This document shows positions 18,374-28,337 of a stretch of DNA of 64,000 nt, one piece after another. A program made the translations under genes and the position numbers. Numbering within the stretch: the first letter of the stretch is position 1; every line of letters starts with the position of its first letter. The DNA comes from Desemzia incerta (lineage in GTDB: Bacteria; Bacillota; Bacilli; Lactobacillales; Carnobacteriaceae). The stretch spans positions 372,001-436,000 of the forward strand of contig NZ_FOXW01000001.1 of NCBI RefSeq assembly GCF_900115825.1. Direction: 5' to 3'. Under the pieces are notes generated by a model, which was not told the DNA's origin, made no database searches, and worked only from the letters and a program-made list of their open reading frames with translations.

Positions 18374-18901
18374 ATGCATGAAGCATTGGTAGCCATTGTA
18401 TTAGGGGCAGTCAAAGAACAATATGCAACAGAAAAGGCTTTTTATTCTGAACAATTGGGGATCTCTCCCCAAAGTTGGGATCGTTGGAAAAAAGGCCAAC
18501 AAGGTTTAAAAACAGAAAACATGAATAAGTTGGCTCAATTGTTTACGGATTATGAGTGGATGCTTGTCCAAAAGGTTTGCCGCAATTCCTTGTTGATTTC
18601 AGAGGTAGCAGAAAATCCGGTCGCAGAGTATATGAACATGAAATATCACGTAGCGAAAAAATGGTTGAGAAGCAATATGGCAACAATAGAGATTCATCAT
18701 CAGCCAGAAGAGAACGCAGAAGCTCATCACCGCAAAATCAATCAAACCATTGTACGCATAGAGATCAGTTATGATTTCTGGAGTTATAAGGACCGTATTG
18801 AATTGCATTTGCCAGGAATCGTACAGCAGCAATTGGAAACTGAAAAACAAGGTTTGTTGGAATGGTTCAGCAAGAACGTAGAACAACCTTTTCGTGTCTA
18901 A
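18374..18901 (+). CDS. Small protein with an N-terminal HTH-like segment, function unknown
   Basis: A 175-residue soluble protein preceded by AAGGAGAGATGAAGT. Residues about 15-55 (YSEQLGISPQSWDRWKKGQQGLK and the helix after) read like a phage-repressor-type helix-turn-helix with a basic recognition helix. Residues about 95-160 alternate hydrophobic and charged residues (IEIHHQ, IVRIEISYDFW, RIELHLPG) and look like a small beta sheet. I do not recognise the family. The N-terminal segment suggests DNA binding, possibly with a ligand or dimer domain behind it, but this is inference. It is monocistronic with its own terminator. Confidence 0.7.
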   Translation: MHEALVAIVLGAVKEQYATEKAFYSEQLGISPQSWDRWKKGQQGLKTENMNKLAQLFTDYEWMLVQKVCRNSLLISEVAENPVAEYMNMKYHVAKKWLRSNMATIEIHHQPEENAEAHHRKINQTIVRIEISYDFWSYKDRIELHLPGIVQQQLETEKQGLLEWFSKNVEQPFRV

Positions 18902-18936
18902 AGAAATTTAAAACAATGAATAATAAATTTAACCAA

Positions 18937-18975
18937 TCATCAGCGGGAAGTTTCTTCCTGCTGATTTGTTTTTGT
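18937..18975 (+). terminator. Rho-independent terminator
   Basis: A 12-bp stem with one G-U pair (18939-18950 with 18954-18965), a TTT loop and a T-rich tail. Confidence 0.85.
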
Positions 18976-19026
18976 GTTGAAGTAGTCGATAAAAAAAGAA
19001 AGAAGTAAAATTCAGTCTAAGGTAGG

Positions 19027-19054
19027 TTGAAAAGCGAAAAAATTTCTATAAAAT
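19027..19054 (+). promoter_or_regulatory. Candidate promoter of the cell-wall cluster
   Basis: TTGAAA (19027-19032) and TAAAAT (19049-19054) are 16 bp apart, 45 bp before the start of the carboxypeptidase gene. Confidence 0.5.
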
Positions 19055-19098
19055 AGAATAAGTGCAACTAATGATATGAAATGAACGGAGTCTTAACA

Positions 19099-19905
19099 AT
19101 GAAATTGAAATTATGGGCAACAATGCTAGCAGTAGGGTTATTGGCTGGGTGCCAAAATGAATCTACGGATGTAACGAATGAATCCACATCTTTAAACAGC
19201 GAAGAAGTCAGTCAGGAATCTGAAGAATCAACGGCTCTGACGCCGGAAGAAGAAAAAGAGCAGGAGATGATCGCTGCATTACCAGATGTATCGACAGCAG
19301 ATTGGAATTTGGTTTTGGTCAATAATTGGCATCCGATTGATGAGACGGTTGAGATTCCATTGGAAACAGTAGCTGATCAAAAAGAAGTCGATGCTCGTAT
19401 AGTAGAGCCTTATACGAATTGGATGGAAGCTGCCAAAAAAGCAGGTTATACAATTTTCTTAGCTTCCTCTTACCGCTCAATTGAAAGGCAGCAAGCTAAT
19501 TATGATGCCAGCATTCAAGGTTACATCAATGAAGGCTACTCTAAAGAAGAGGCTATTGAAAAAACGGAAGACTATATTGCTGTTCCTGGAGGCAGTGAAC
19601 ACCACACTGGTTTAGCACTGGATATGGTAGATAATGAATGGCTCAGTACAGGAAAAGGGTTAGTGCCGGAATATGACACGCAAGAATCCCAACAATGGCT
19701 GGTCAGTACGGCAGCGGACTACGGATTTATTCTGCGTTTTCCTAAAAATAAAGAAACAGAGACGGGTATTCAATACGAGTCTTGGCATTTTCGTTATGTA
19801 GGAGTAGAAAATGCTCAATTTATCCAGCAGTATGGATTGTCTTTGGAAGAATACATTGAGCTTCTTGAAAAAGCTGGAAAAACAGGAGAACAAAGGATAG
19901 AATAA
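19099..19905 (+). CDS. VanY-type D-alanyl-D-alanine carboxypeptidase lipoprotein
   Basis: A 268-residue lipoprotein. Signal peptide MKLKLWATMLAVGLLAGC has Cys18 as lipid site, then a Ser/Glu-rich linker to about residue 60. The metallopeptidase domain shows SSYRS, SEHHTGLALDM (the S-x-H-x-x-G-x-A-x-D zinc motif) and SWHFRYVG (the H-x-H-type zinc ligand region). Such enzymes remove the terminal D-Ala from peptidoglycan stem peptides outside the membrane. The GGAG at 19087-19090 fits the ATG at 19099, not the in-frame ATG at 19081. It starts a wall cluster with the glucosaminidase and PBP. No vancomycin-resistance genes accompany it, so a wall-maturation role is likelier. Confidence 0.92.
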   Translation: MKLKLWATMLAVGLLAGCQNESTDVTNESTSLNSEEVSQESEESTALTPEEEKEQEMIAALPDVSTADWNLVLVNNWHPIDETVEIPLETVADQKEVDARIVEPYTNWMEAAKKAGYTIFLASSYRSIERQQANYDASIQGYINEGYSKEEAIEKTEDYIAVPGGSEHHTGLALDMVDNEWLSTGKGLVPEYDTQESQQWLVSTAADYGFILRFPKNKETETGIQYESWHFRYVGVENAQFIQQYGLSLEEYIELLEKAGKTGEQRIE

Positions 19906-19942
19906 CTCGTTTTTATCCTAAGTTGTGAAAGGAGCAGTCAAG

Positions 19943-20575
19943 GTGGCGCAGGCGAAGAAAAAGAAGAAAACGACGTACAGAAAAAAAAGTGCTAAACAAA
20001 GACGCTTGTTACCTAGTCGCATACTAATGGTATTATTTGTCTTGTTTTTTGTTTTTTTTGGAGCATTAACTTTTTTGGGGAAATCCATTATCGAACCGTT
20101 GAATTCGAGTCGAGAAAAAGAAGAGTTTATCGTTCAAATTTCTGGTCATGCAAAAATATTGCAAGAACAATACGATTTGCTGCCTAGTATCAGTATCGCT
20201 CAAGCTATCTTAGAATCAGATTGGGGGACGAGTGAGTTGGCAACTGAGAATAAGAATCTCTACGGCATAAAAGGCAGCAGTCCAGAAAATACGGTTATGA
20301 TGGAAACAAAAGAGTTTGAAAACGGAGAGTGGATCGAGATAAAAGCTCCTTTTAGAAAGTACGACACTTGGCAAGAGTCAATGGATGACCATGCTCTATT
20401 ATTTGTCAATGGGACCAACTGGAATGCGGATCAGTATACAACGGTGCTGACGGCTGAAAATTATCAAGAAGCTGCACAAGCCTTACAAGATAATGGTTAT
20501 GCCACAGACCCCACTTATGCAGAAAAGCTGACTCGTTTGATTGAACAATATCAGCTTCATCATTACGATGATTAA
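19943..20575 (+). CDS. Membrane-anchored glucosaminidase (GH73, LytG/FlgJ-like)
   Basis: A 210-residue protein starting at GTG 19943, where AAAGGAG (19928-19934) gives 8-bp spacing; an upstream in-frame GTG overlaps that site. A very basic N-terminus (AKKKKKTTYRKK) is followed by one membrane segment (about 31-52), then the glucosaminidase domain. SISIAQAILESDWGTSELA carries the catalytic Glu, and NLYGIKGS and FRKYDTWQESMDDHA are further GH73 signatures. It cleaves the glycan strand of peptidoglycan. No wall-binding repeats are present. It sits 37 bp after the carboxypeptidase and before the PBP gene. Confidence 0.92.
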   Translation: MAQAKKKKKTTYRKKSAKQRRLLPSRILMVLFVLFFVFFGALTFLGKSIIEPLNSSREKEEFIVQISGHAKILQEQYDLLPSISIAQAILESDWGTSELATENKNLYGIKGSSPENTVMMETKEFENGEWIEIKAPFRKYDTWQESMDDHALLFVNGTNWNADQYTTVLTAENYQEAAQALQDNGYATDPTYAEKLTRLIEQYQLHHYDD

Positions 20576-20706
20576 CCAGTCAGGAACTTTTATCTCAGCA
20601 CAGATGTCTATAGAGAATATACTAGGAATAACAAAGGGTTTGGAGTAAACTAACTATAAGTGTATTCAAGTGTAAAAAGGAAACAAACTTAAAGGAGGAG
20701 TGGTAA

Positions 20707-22746
20707 ATGTCGACGAATCAACCACAAAGAAAACGAGGGTTGAGTAAACCAATGTGGATAGCAGTTGTTGTCTTTTTAGTAGCTGTTATCAGCGTAATCG
20801 GTTGGATGGCTTGGTCATATTTTAACGGGAAAAATTCAGATTCAGCTGCAGCGGAAGAAAAGTCTCAAGAATTTATTGCTTACTTAGAAGAACAAAATTT
20901 CTCTGCGTTACCTACTGTATTAAATGAATCCTCATTGGTTGATGCTGGATTTACAAAAAAGCAAGTAGAAGAATTGTATCAGAGTTCTTTTAATGAAATG
21001 CAAGTGAATGATGTTGAAGTAACGGATGTAGTGTTTAATGAAAACGAATCGGATGATGTGATGGAATTTTCATATGTCCTAAACTTCGTGACACCAATTG
21101 GGACAATGGAAAACCTACCCTATTCGGCTACTTTAACAAAAGGTGCTGAAGAGGAGTTTTTCGTGGATTGGCAGCCAAATCTCGTCTTGCCTGATATGGA
21201 GCCCGGAGATGTAGTTGAGGCACAATTTGAAAAAGGCGAACGGGGTAAAATTGTGGATCGAGACGGAGATCCATTGGCAACAGCTGGTGTTTGGATGAGA
21301 GCTGGTCTTTATCCTGGAGCATTAGGCGAAGAAGATGCACGAACAGATAATCTCACAAAAATTAGTGAAACGTTTGAAGTTTCAGTAGAGTACCTTGAAG
21401 GATTGTTGGAACAAAGCTGGGTTACGGAAGATACTTTTGTGCCGTTTAAAACAATAGCCTCCGATGAGACTGAGGAATTGACAGGTGTAATGTATCAAGA
21501 GGTCAGCATGCGGACTTATCCTTTGAATGAAGCTACAGCTCATTTAATCGGCTATGTTGGCGAAGTGAATGCTGAAGAGATCGAAAAGAATCCAACGTTG
21601 ACTGCTGGGGAAATCGTCGGAAAATCTGGGCTGGAAGCTGCTTATAATGAGCGGTTACGCGGCAAATTTGGTGGTTCAATCGTACTAAAAGATGGGAAAG
21701 GAACGACGAAAACCGTCTTAAAAGAACAAGAAGTTCAAAATGGGGAAGATATCCAGTTAACGATCGATGCAGATGTGCAGCAAAAAGCTTATGAAGCACT
21801 ACAAGAGAAAAACGGATCTGTAGTAGCCATGGACCCTGAAGACGGGAGCTTGTTAGCTCTTGTCAGTACTCCTTCATACGATGCAGGGTTGATGACGAGA
21901 GGGATTACCAATGAAGCTTACCAAGCTTATCTGGATGATGAAAATACACCATTTCTTTCCCGGTATACAGCTCGTCTGGCACCAGGATCAACGTTTAAAT
22001 TGATCACAGCAGGAATTGGTCTTGATTCAGGGACGACAACTCCTGAAGAAGTACACGAAATCGATGGAGATACTTGGCAGGCGAATGAGTCATGGGGAAA
22101 TTATGCCGTACATCGTGTAACCGAAGTGGATAACGTTTCTTTAAGAGAAGCATTAGTTTATTCAGATAATATTTTCTTTGCTCAAGAAGCTTTAGAGATG
22201 GGGCAAGAGACGGTTGAAAAAGGCATGAGCAACTTTGTATTTGGAGAAGAGTTCGATTTGCCGCTAGTTATGCAGCCGGCTCAATTGTCCAACTCTGGCA
22301 AACTGGATTCTGAGATTCTATTAGCCGATACGGCTTATGGACAAGGAGAATTGTTGATGAGCCCTATTCAACAAATCGTATCGTATAGTGCATTTTTGAA
22401 TGGTGGAACAATGATTTATCCGAAATTGACCAGTGATCAAGAAACAGCTGAACCTAAACAAGTAGTGTCTAAAGAGTCCGCTGATTTGATTCGTTCGTAT
22501 TTGCTTGAAGTTGTAACGGATGAAAATGGAACAGCTCACGAATTAGCTGATCTGCCTTACTCAATTGGCGCAAAAACAGCAACAGCTGAATTCCAAAACG
22601 TAGACAAGAACAATGGGTTCGTTTTGACATTTGATGCAGAAAATAATTCTTATATGATGTTGGGAATGTTGGAAGAAAGTGCAAGTGGAGAAGTAATCGA
22701 GTTATTAAAACCTGTCTTAGAAGAAATGCCGAAGTTATTGCAATAA
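20707..22746 (+). CDS. Class B penicillin-binding protein of the PBP5/MecA (PBP3) type, KTA variant
   Basis: A 679-residue transpeptidase, close to the usual length of this group. TM anchor is at about 17-36; the MecA_N (NTF2-like) domain covers about 45-160. The dimerisation domain (about 170-320) contains RGKIVDRDG. The catalytic domain has the active-site Ser428 in STFK and the SDN triad at 486-488. The third motif reads KTAT at 623-626 instead of KTGT, so Gly is replaced by Ala. AAAGGAGG lies 8 bp before the ATG. Enterococcal PBP5 and staphylococcal PBP2a of this architecture bind beta-lactams poorly; whether this one does is unknown. Confidence 0.93.
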   Translation: MSTNQPQRKRGLSKPMWIAVVVFLVAVISVIGWMAWSYFNGKNSDSAAAEEKSQEFIAYLEEQNFSALPTVLNESSLVDAGFTKKQVEELYQSSFNEMQVNDVEVTDVVFNENESDDVMEFSYVLNFVTPIGTMENLPYSATLTKGAEEEFFVDWQPNLVLPDMEPGDVVEAQFEKGERGKIVDRDGDPLATAGVWMRAGLYPGALGEEDARTDNLTKISETFEVSVEYLEGLLEQSWVTEDTFVPFKTIASDETEELTGVMYQEVSMRTYPLNEATAHLIGYVGEVNAEEIEKNPTLTAGEIVGKSGLEAAYNERLRGKFGGSIVLKDGKGTTKTVLKEQEVQNGEDIQLTIDADVQQKAYEALQEKNGSVVAMDPEDGSLLALVSTPSYDAGLMTRGITNEAYQAYLDDENTPFLSRYTARLAPGSTFKLITAGIGLDSGTTTPEEVHEIDGDTWQANESWGNYAVHRVTEVDNVSLREALVYSDNIFFAQEALEMGQETVEKGMSNFVFGEEFDLPLVMQPAQLSNSGKLDSEILLADTAYGQGELLMSPIQQIVSYSAFLNGGTMIYPKLTSDQETAEPKQVVSKESADLIRSYLLEVVTDENGTAHELADLPYSIGAKTATAEFQNVDKNNGFVLTFDAENNSYMMLGMLEESASGEVIELLKPVLEEMPKLLQ

Positions 22747-22796
22747 CTGGTTTTTAATAACAGACAAATTGATTAGAAACCAATGAGAATCATTTG

Positions 22797-22825
22797 TTGA
22801 AATAAAGGTTAAATAATGGTACAGT
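22797..22825 (+). promoter_or_regulatory. Candidate sigma-A promoter of the CNNM/CorC gene
   Basis: TTGAAA at 22797-22802 and TACAGT at 22820-22825 have a 17-bp spacer. The start codon is about 50 bp downstream. Confidence 0.6.
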
Positions 22826-22876
22826 GGTAATGTTTTATAAATAAATTTTTATGACTATTGAAGGAGAAGATGATAA

Positions 22877-24232
22877 ATGACCCCAGACCCCGGAAGTGAT
22901 TCTTCGCTGAGTGTCCAGATAATCTTAATTGTAGTCTTGACCGCAATTAACGCATTATTTGCCGCAGCAGAGATGGCGTTTGTTTCCTTAGACAAAGGCA
23001 AAATAAACGAGAAAGCCATAAATGGTGATAAGAAAGCGAAAAACGTCTTGAAGTTATTAGGCAATTCAGACAACTTTCTATCTACTATTCAAGTAGCAAT
23101 TACATTGGCAGGTTTCTTAAACAGTGCCTCTGCAGCTACATCATTAGCAAATCGTTTTATGCCGTTGTTGGGAGATATTCCCGGAGCTTCAACAATAGCA
23201 GTTGTTATCGTGACAATAATTATTTCCTATATCACATTGGTATTTGGAGAGCTGTTTCCAAAAACAGTAGCTTTACAGCGTTCAGAAAGTGTTGCTCTTG
23301 GAACTGCAGGAATTATATTAGCCGTTCAAAAAGTGATGATGCCTTTCGTAAAACTTCTTTCATTATCAACAAATATGTTGAAGAAAATTACACCAATTGA
23401 ATTTTCGGAAGAAGAAGAGAAGATGACGCGTGACGAATTTCGTTCTTACTTAGAGCAAAGTCAAAAAGATGAAGCTATTGATATAGGCGAATTTTCAATG
23501 TTGAAAGGTGTCTTGTCTTTAGATACTAAAATGGCTAAAGAAGTCATGGTACCAAGAACAGATACATTCATGATTGATTACGATGATGGGAATGAGGAAA
23601 ACATCCCTAAACTATTAGATATCCCATATTCACGTGTCCCTGTTTACTTTGAAGATAAGGACAATATTATTGGGATCATCCATGTAAAAAACTTATTGAG
23701 AGAAAGCCGAAACCGCAATATTGACGAGATCGATTTAAAAGACATACTAAATGAACCGTTATTTGTTCCAGAAACAATTTATATTGATGATTTGATTTAT
23801 GAATTGAGAAAAACGCGCAATCAGATGGCTGTATTGAATGACGAATACGGCGGTGTGGTAGGAGTCGTGACTTTGGAAGACGTGGTGGAAGAAATCGTAG
23901 GAGATATCGACGATGAGTACGATGAAGTGTATGCATTGATTGAAAAAATCAATGATAATCGTTATTTAGTAGACGGATCCACTCAATTATCTAAGTTCAA
24001 TGAGTTCTTTGGCACGAGTCTTGAATCTTCAGACGTTGATACTATTGCCGGATTCTTCATTATAGAATATGGAAATATTCCTAGAGATGGTGATGATGCA
24101 TTTGTCGAATACGAAAACTTCTTGTTGAAAGCAAATGAAATCGAATCTTCACGAATCAGCAATTTGATTGTTGAAAGAATAGATGAAACCCAAGATACTA
24201 CAGGAATAAATCTTATGGACGAAGACAAATAA
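22877..24232 (+). CDS. CNNM/HlyC-CorC family transporter-like protein
   Basis: A 451-residue membrane protein. The DUF21/CNNM transmembrane domain (about 10-200) holds AAEMAFVSLDKGK and LVFGELFPKTVAL. A CBS pair (about 215-345) carries MVPRTDTFMIDYDD and YGGVVGVVTLEDVVEEIVGDI. A CorC_HlyC domain closes the protein (about 355-435). This architecture is tied to Mg2+ or other divalent ion transport; older hemolysin labels are not reliable. AAGGAG lies 10 bp before the ATG. The gene has its own promoter and terminator. Confidence 0.92.
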   Translation: MTPDPGSDSSLSVQIILIVVLTAINALFAAAEMAFVSLDKGKINEKAINGDKKAKNVLKLLGNSDNFLSTIQVAITLAGFLNSASAATSLANRFMPLLGDIPGASTIAVVIVTIIISYITLVFGELFPKTVALQRSESVALGTAGIILAVQKVMMPFVKLLSLSTNMLKKITPIEFSEEEEKMTRDEFRSYLEQSQKDEAIDIGEFSMLKGVLSLDTKMAKEVMVPRTDTFMIDYDDGNEENIPKLLDIPYSRVPVYFEDKDNIIGIIHVKNLLRESRNRNIDEIDLKDILNEPLFVPETIYIDDLIYELRKTRNQMAVLNDEYGGVVGVVTLEDVVEEIVGDIDDEYDEVYALIEKINDNRYLVDGSTQLSKFNEFFGTSLESSDVDTIAGFFIIEYGNIPRDGDDAFVEYENFLLKANEIESSRISNLIVERIDETQDTTGINLMDEDK

Positions 24233-24239
24233 TTAACAT

Positions 24240-24932
<693 letters not shown>

Positions 24933-25028
24933 ATGAGCAACTAAAGAGATTTACTGAATGCGTAAAGAGTCAGGTTAACGTTAGATACTAATTTGGCAGA
25001 TTTATCAGACAAGGAGAGTATAGCTAAA

Positions 25029-25607
25029 ATGGAAATAGATTTGGGACTATTAGCAACAATATTTGTGATCAACGTAGGTTATGTCACTTTGATGACGATT
25101 CGAATGATGTTGACGATGAAAGGATACCGTTTAGCTGCACCGTTAGTAGCGATGGCAGAAACGACGATTTACATCGTAGGATTAGGGCTTGTATTGGATC
25201 GTTTAGATAATTTTTGGAACATCTTAGTATATGCTTTAGGATACGGTGCCGGAATTTTAGCCGGGATTAAAATTGAAGAATATCTAGCATTAGGGTATAT
25301 TATGGTTACAGTGATCATACCGTCTATTGAGAATGACATCCCCTCTAAATTACGTGAGTTAGGATATGGGGTAACAACAAGTTACGCCTTGGGTAAAGAA
25401 GGCGACCGGATGGTATTAGAAATCCTGACCCCCCGCAAGACAGAACGGAAATTGTATCAACAGATCGAAGAATTAGCACCAAAAGCGTTTGTCATTTCAT
25501 ATGAACCGAAATACATTAGCGGCGGATTCTGGACGAAACGTGTGAAAAAGCGCAGAAAAGAAATTAAACTAGAACAAAAACAACAAAAAATCGATGAAAA
25601 AAACTGA
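25029..25607 (+). CDS. UPF0316/DUF2179 membrane protein
   Basis: A 192-residue protein with three hydrophobic segments in its first half (about 4-24, 36-56 and 62-80) and a cytoplasmic DUF2179 domain (about 105-170) followed by a Lys-rich tail. Segments matching the UPF0316 family are LMTIRMMLTMKG and YGAGILAGIKIEEYLALG. The start at 25029 is chosen because AAGGAGAG lies just upstream; the in-frame TTG at 24993 has none. DUF2179 folds bind nucleotides or small ligands in some proteins, but no function is established. The purK-like gene starts 24 bp downstream. Confidence 0.87.
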   Translation: MEIDLGLLATIFVINVGYVTLMTIRMMLTMKGYRLAAPLVAMAETTIYIVGLGLVLDRLDNFWNILVYALGYGAGILAGIKIEEYLALGYIMVTVIIPSIENDIPSKLRELGYGVTTSYALGKEGDRMVLEILTPRKTERKLYQQIEELAPKAFVISYEPKYISGGFWTKRVKKRRKEIKLEQKQQKIDEKN

Positions 25608-25631
25608 ATATTTAGAAGGTAGGGATAAATC

Positions 25632-26750
25632 TTGGCAAATGTGATAACTCCTAGCAAAGTGATTGGTATTATTGGCGGAGGAAACCTAGGAAGAATGCTG
25701 ACTTTGTCTGCTAAAAAAAGGGGATATCAAGTAGGTATTCTTGATCCTGTACTGGACTGTCCAGCCGCTCAACTAGCTGATTGGCAATTAGTAGGGGATA
25801 TCAATGACCCTCAGCTTCTAACAGAATTAGCGTTTAAATGTGATGTCGTAACGATTGAAGCAGAAAATGTATTTTCAGAATCAGCTCAAAGAATTTCCAG
25901 AACGGTTTCTTTCCCGCAAGGAATTGAACTATTGGATGTTGCTCAAGACAGATTATTGGAAAAAGCCTATTTAGAAGCAGCGAATTTTAATATCGCTCCT
26001 TATGCAACGATTGTTTCACCAGAAGACATTGAAATCGCCAGCAGAGAACTAGGGTTTCCTTGTGTATTAAAGACATTGCATCGAGACAAAAAGAAAAAGC
26101 AGAAAGTTACATTATACAGTGAAGAAGATTTTGAGAAAAGTGCAACATTGCTTGTTCACGGGACTTGTATCTTAGAAGCGCTGATCCCGTTTGAAAGACA
26201 ACTTTCCGTTTCAGTGGTCAGCAATCCTCAAGGAGAAATACGGATTTTTCCAATCTCTGAAAACTTGTATCGGGATGATGTTTTGTATCAAAATTTGTTT
26301 CCAGCACATATCGATGATGAAGTAGCGGAAGAAGTGAATCGGATAGCTTTAGATATTGCTCAAAGAAGCCATTTGATAGGCACAATGACAGTCGAATTAT
26401 TGTTGACGTCTAGTGGCGCCTTATATGTGGACGATATTACGCCAACGATTCACGATAGCGGATTAAGCACGATGGATGCTTGTTCTATATCGCTTTTCGA
26501 TGCTCATATCCGTGCTATCTGCGGATGGCCGTTGCCGGAAATTAAGTTACACTCTAAAGCTGTGATGGTAAAAGCTTTTGAAAATAATCGTTCTGAAGTG
26601 AAAAATCAGCTTCAATTGAAGCCGGATTGGCATTTTTACTATTACGGAGTTGAAAGAGACTATGATGAAGGTATAGGACATATAACGGTTTTGACAGAAG
26701 ACATTGATATGACGATAGAATTGCTGCAAGATACAGGTATTTTGAACTGA
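25632..26750 (+). CDS. PurK-like ATP-grasp protein with altered signature residues
   Basis: A 372-residue protein resembling N5-carboxyaminoimidazole ribonucleotide synthase: IGIIGGGNLGRML at about 11-23, CDVVTIEAENV near 75, ATP-grasp Lys147 and the HIRAICGWPLPE tail. Two family blocks are off. The Gly-rich ATP loop normally after LKT (GGYDGKGQ-like) is HRDKKKKQ at 150-157. The metal/ATP block usually read NEIAPRPHNSGH is DDITPTIHDSGL at 267-278. It starts at TTG 25632 with AGAAGGTAGGG upstream. There is no purE beside it, and a terminator separates it from purB. It may be a divergent PurK or a paralogue with another substrate. Confidence 0.78.
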   Translation: MANVITPSKVIGIIGGGNLGRMLTLSAKKRGYQVGILDPVLDCPAAQLADWQLVGDINDPQLLTELAFKCDVVTIEAENVFSESAQRISRTVSFPQGIELLDVAQDRLLEKAYLEAANFNIAPYATIVSPEDIEIASRELGFPCVLKTLHRDKKKKQKVTLYSEEDFEKSATLLVHGTCILEALIPFERQLSVSVVSNPQGEIRIFPISENLYRDDVLYQNLFPAHIDDEVAEEVNRIALDIAQRSHLIGTMTVELLLTSSGALYVDDITPTIHDSGLSTMDACSISLFDAHIRAICGWPLPEIKLHSKAVMVKAFENNRSEVKNQLQLKPDWHFYYYGVERDYDEGIGHITVLTEDIDMTIELLQDTGILN

Positions 26751-26760
26751 TATTTTTTTG

Positions 26761-26794
26761 AAAAGGATCAACGACATTGTGTTGATCTTTTTTT
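26761..26794 (+). terminator. Rho-independent terminator between the purK-like gene and purB
   Basis: A 12-bp stem with one G-U pair (26761-26772 with 26781-26792) merges into a T-run. Confidence 0.85.
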
Positions 26795-26916
26795 CTATCT
26801 CATCCTGTCCAAAAAAATAAAGATAAATCATGACAGATGAAAGACATAGTGCTAAAGTAATAAAGGGAATTTTAATAATTCAGCAAGAAAATTTTTACTT
26901 AAGGGAGACTAAAAAG

Positions 26917-28212
26917 ATGATTGAACGCTACACCAGACCTGAAATGGGAGCTATTTGGACGGATGAGAATCGATACAATGCTTGGTTGGAAATCGAAATA
27001 TTGGCTGATGAAGCTTGGGCTGAATTAGGAGAGATTCCGAAAGAAGATGTTCAAAAGATACGTGAAAATGCTTCTTTTGATGTTCAACGTATCCTTGAGA
27101 TCGAACAAGAGACTCGTCATGATGTGGTTGCTTTTACACGTGCTGTATCAGAGTCTTTAGGAGAAGAACGGAAATGGGTTCACTACGGTCTGACAAGTAC
27201 AGATGTTGTAGATACAGCATATGGATACTTATTCAAACAAGCGAATGATATATTACGTCAAGATCTAGACAGATTCCTTGCTGTGATTGGTGAAAAAGCA
27301 AAAGAACACAAGTACACGGTTATGATGGGCAGAACACACGGGGTCCATGCTGAACCGACTACTTTTGGCATGAAGTTAGGTACTTGGTATTCTGAAATGA
27401 AACGGAATATTGAGCGTTTTGAACATGCTGCAAAAGGCGTGGAAGCAGGGAAAATCAGCGGAGCTGTTGGAACGTTCGCTAATATTCCTCTGGAAGTCGA
27501 GGAGTATGTCTGTGATCGTCTAGGAATCAGAGCTCAAGAAATCTCTACCCAAGTCTTACCTCGTGATCTGCATGCTGAATATATTTCCGCAATGGCGCTT
27601 ATCGCGACCAGTATTGAGCGTTTCGCTACTGAGATCAGAGGTCTTCAAAAATCAGAAACACGCGAAGTAGAAGAGTACTTTGCAAAAGGGCAAAAAGGAT
27701 CATCAGCTATGCCTCATAAACGCAATCCAATCGGTTCAGAAAATATGAGTGGATTAGCTCGCGTCATAAGAGGTCACATGATCACTGCTTACGAAAATGT
27801 TACGTTATGGCATGAAAGAGACATCTCACATTCTTCTGCTGAAAGAATCATTATTCCTGATACGACTATTTTACTGGATTATATGTTGAATCGATTCAGC
27901 AACTTGGTTAAAAATTTAACTGTTTTTCCAGAAAATATGTTGCGCAATATGGATGCTACTTACGGATTGATTTATAGCCAACGTGTTTTACTGAAATTGG
28001 TTGATAAAGGGATGAGCCGCGAAGAAGCTTACGATCTAGTTCAACCTAAAACTGCTCAGGCATGGGACGAACAGATACAATTCAGACCATTATTGGAAGA
28101 AGATGGACGAATCAGCAAACTTCTTTCTACAGAAGAGTTAGATGATGCATTCAACTATCAGCATCATTTAAAAAATGTAGATCAAGTTTTCAAACGATTA
28201 GGGCTTGATTGA
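26917..28212 (+). CDS. purB: Adenylosuccinate lyase
   Basis: A 431-residue enzyme that removes fumarate from SAICAR and from adenylosuccinate in purine synthesis. The fumarase/aspartase-superfamily signature [10 protein letters not shown] is at about residues 261-270. Other landmarks are [14 protein letters not shown] at the start, [10 protein letters not shown] near 88 and [16 protein letters not shown] with the catalytic His. The ATG at 26917 is preceded by AAGGGAG; the frame is open upstream but without a ribosome site. Its length is normal. It has a terminator before and after it, so it is probably transcribed alone. Confidence 0.95.
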   Translation: MIERYTRPEMGAIWTDENRYNAWLEIEILADEAWAELGEIPKEDVQKIRENASFDVQRILEIEQETRHDVVAFTRAVSESLGEERKWVHYGLTSTDVVDTAYGYLFKQANDILRQDLDRFLAVIGEKAKEHKYTVMMGRTHGVHAEPTTFGMKLGTWYSEMKRNIERFEHAAKGVEAGKISGAVGTFANIPLEVEEYVCDRLGIRAQEISTQVLPRDLHAEYISAMALIATSIERFATEIRGLQKSETREVEEYFAKGQKGSSAMPHKRNPIGSENMSGLARVIRGHMITAYENVTLWHERDISHSSAERIIIPDTTILLDYMLNRFSNLVKNLTVFPENMLRNMDATYGLIYSQRVLLKLVDKGMSREEAYDLVQPKTAQAWDEQIQFRPLLEEDGRISKLLSTEELDDAFNYQHHLKNVDQVFKRLGLD

Positions 28213-28265
28213 TCTGATTCGTTGTTTCTTGCAAGAAAAAAATCAGGATAGACACATAGCAAAAA

Positions 28266-28308
28266 CAACACACAAAAATAGAGCTTTTGCTCTAGTTTTT
28301 GTGTGTTT
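28266..28308 (+). terminator. Long rho-independent terminator after purB
   Basis: An 18-bp stem with a single bulged G (28267-28284 with 28289-28307) and a TTTT loop ends purB, 30 bp before the next gene. Confidence 0.85.
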
Positions 28309-28337
28309 CACTATACAAAAGAAGAGCAGGTGCAGAA

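Noticed and set aside
19099-19905. VanY-type gene as part of a vancomycin-resistance cluster
   Set aside because: No vanH, vanA/B, vanX or vanRS neighbours; VanY-like carboxypeptidases are common in this order.
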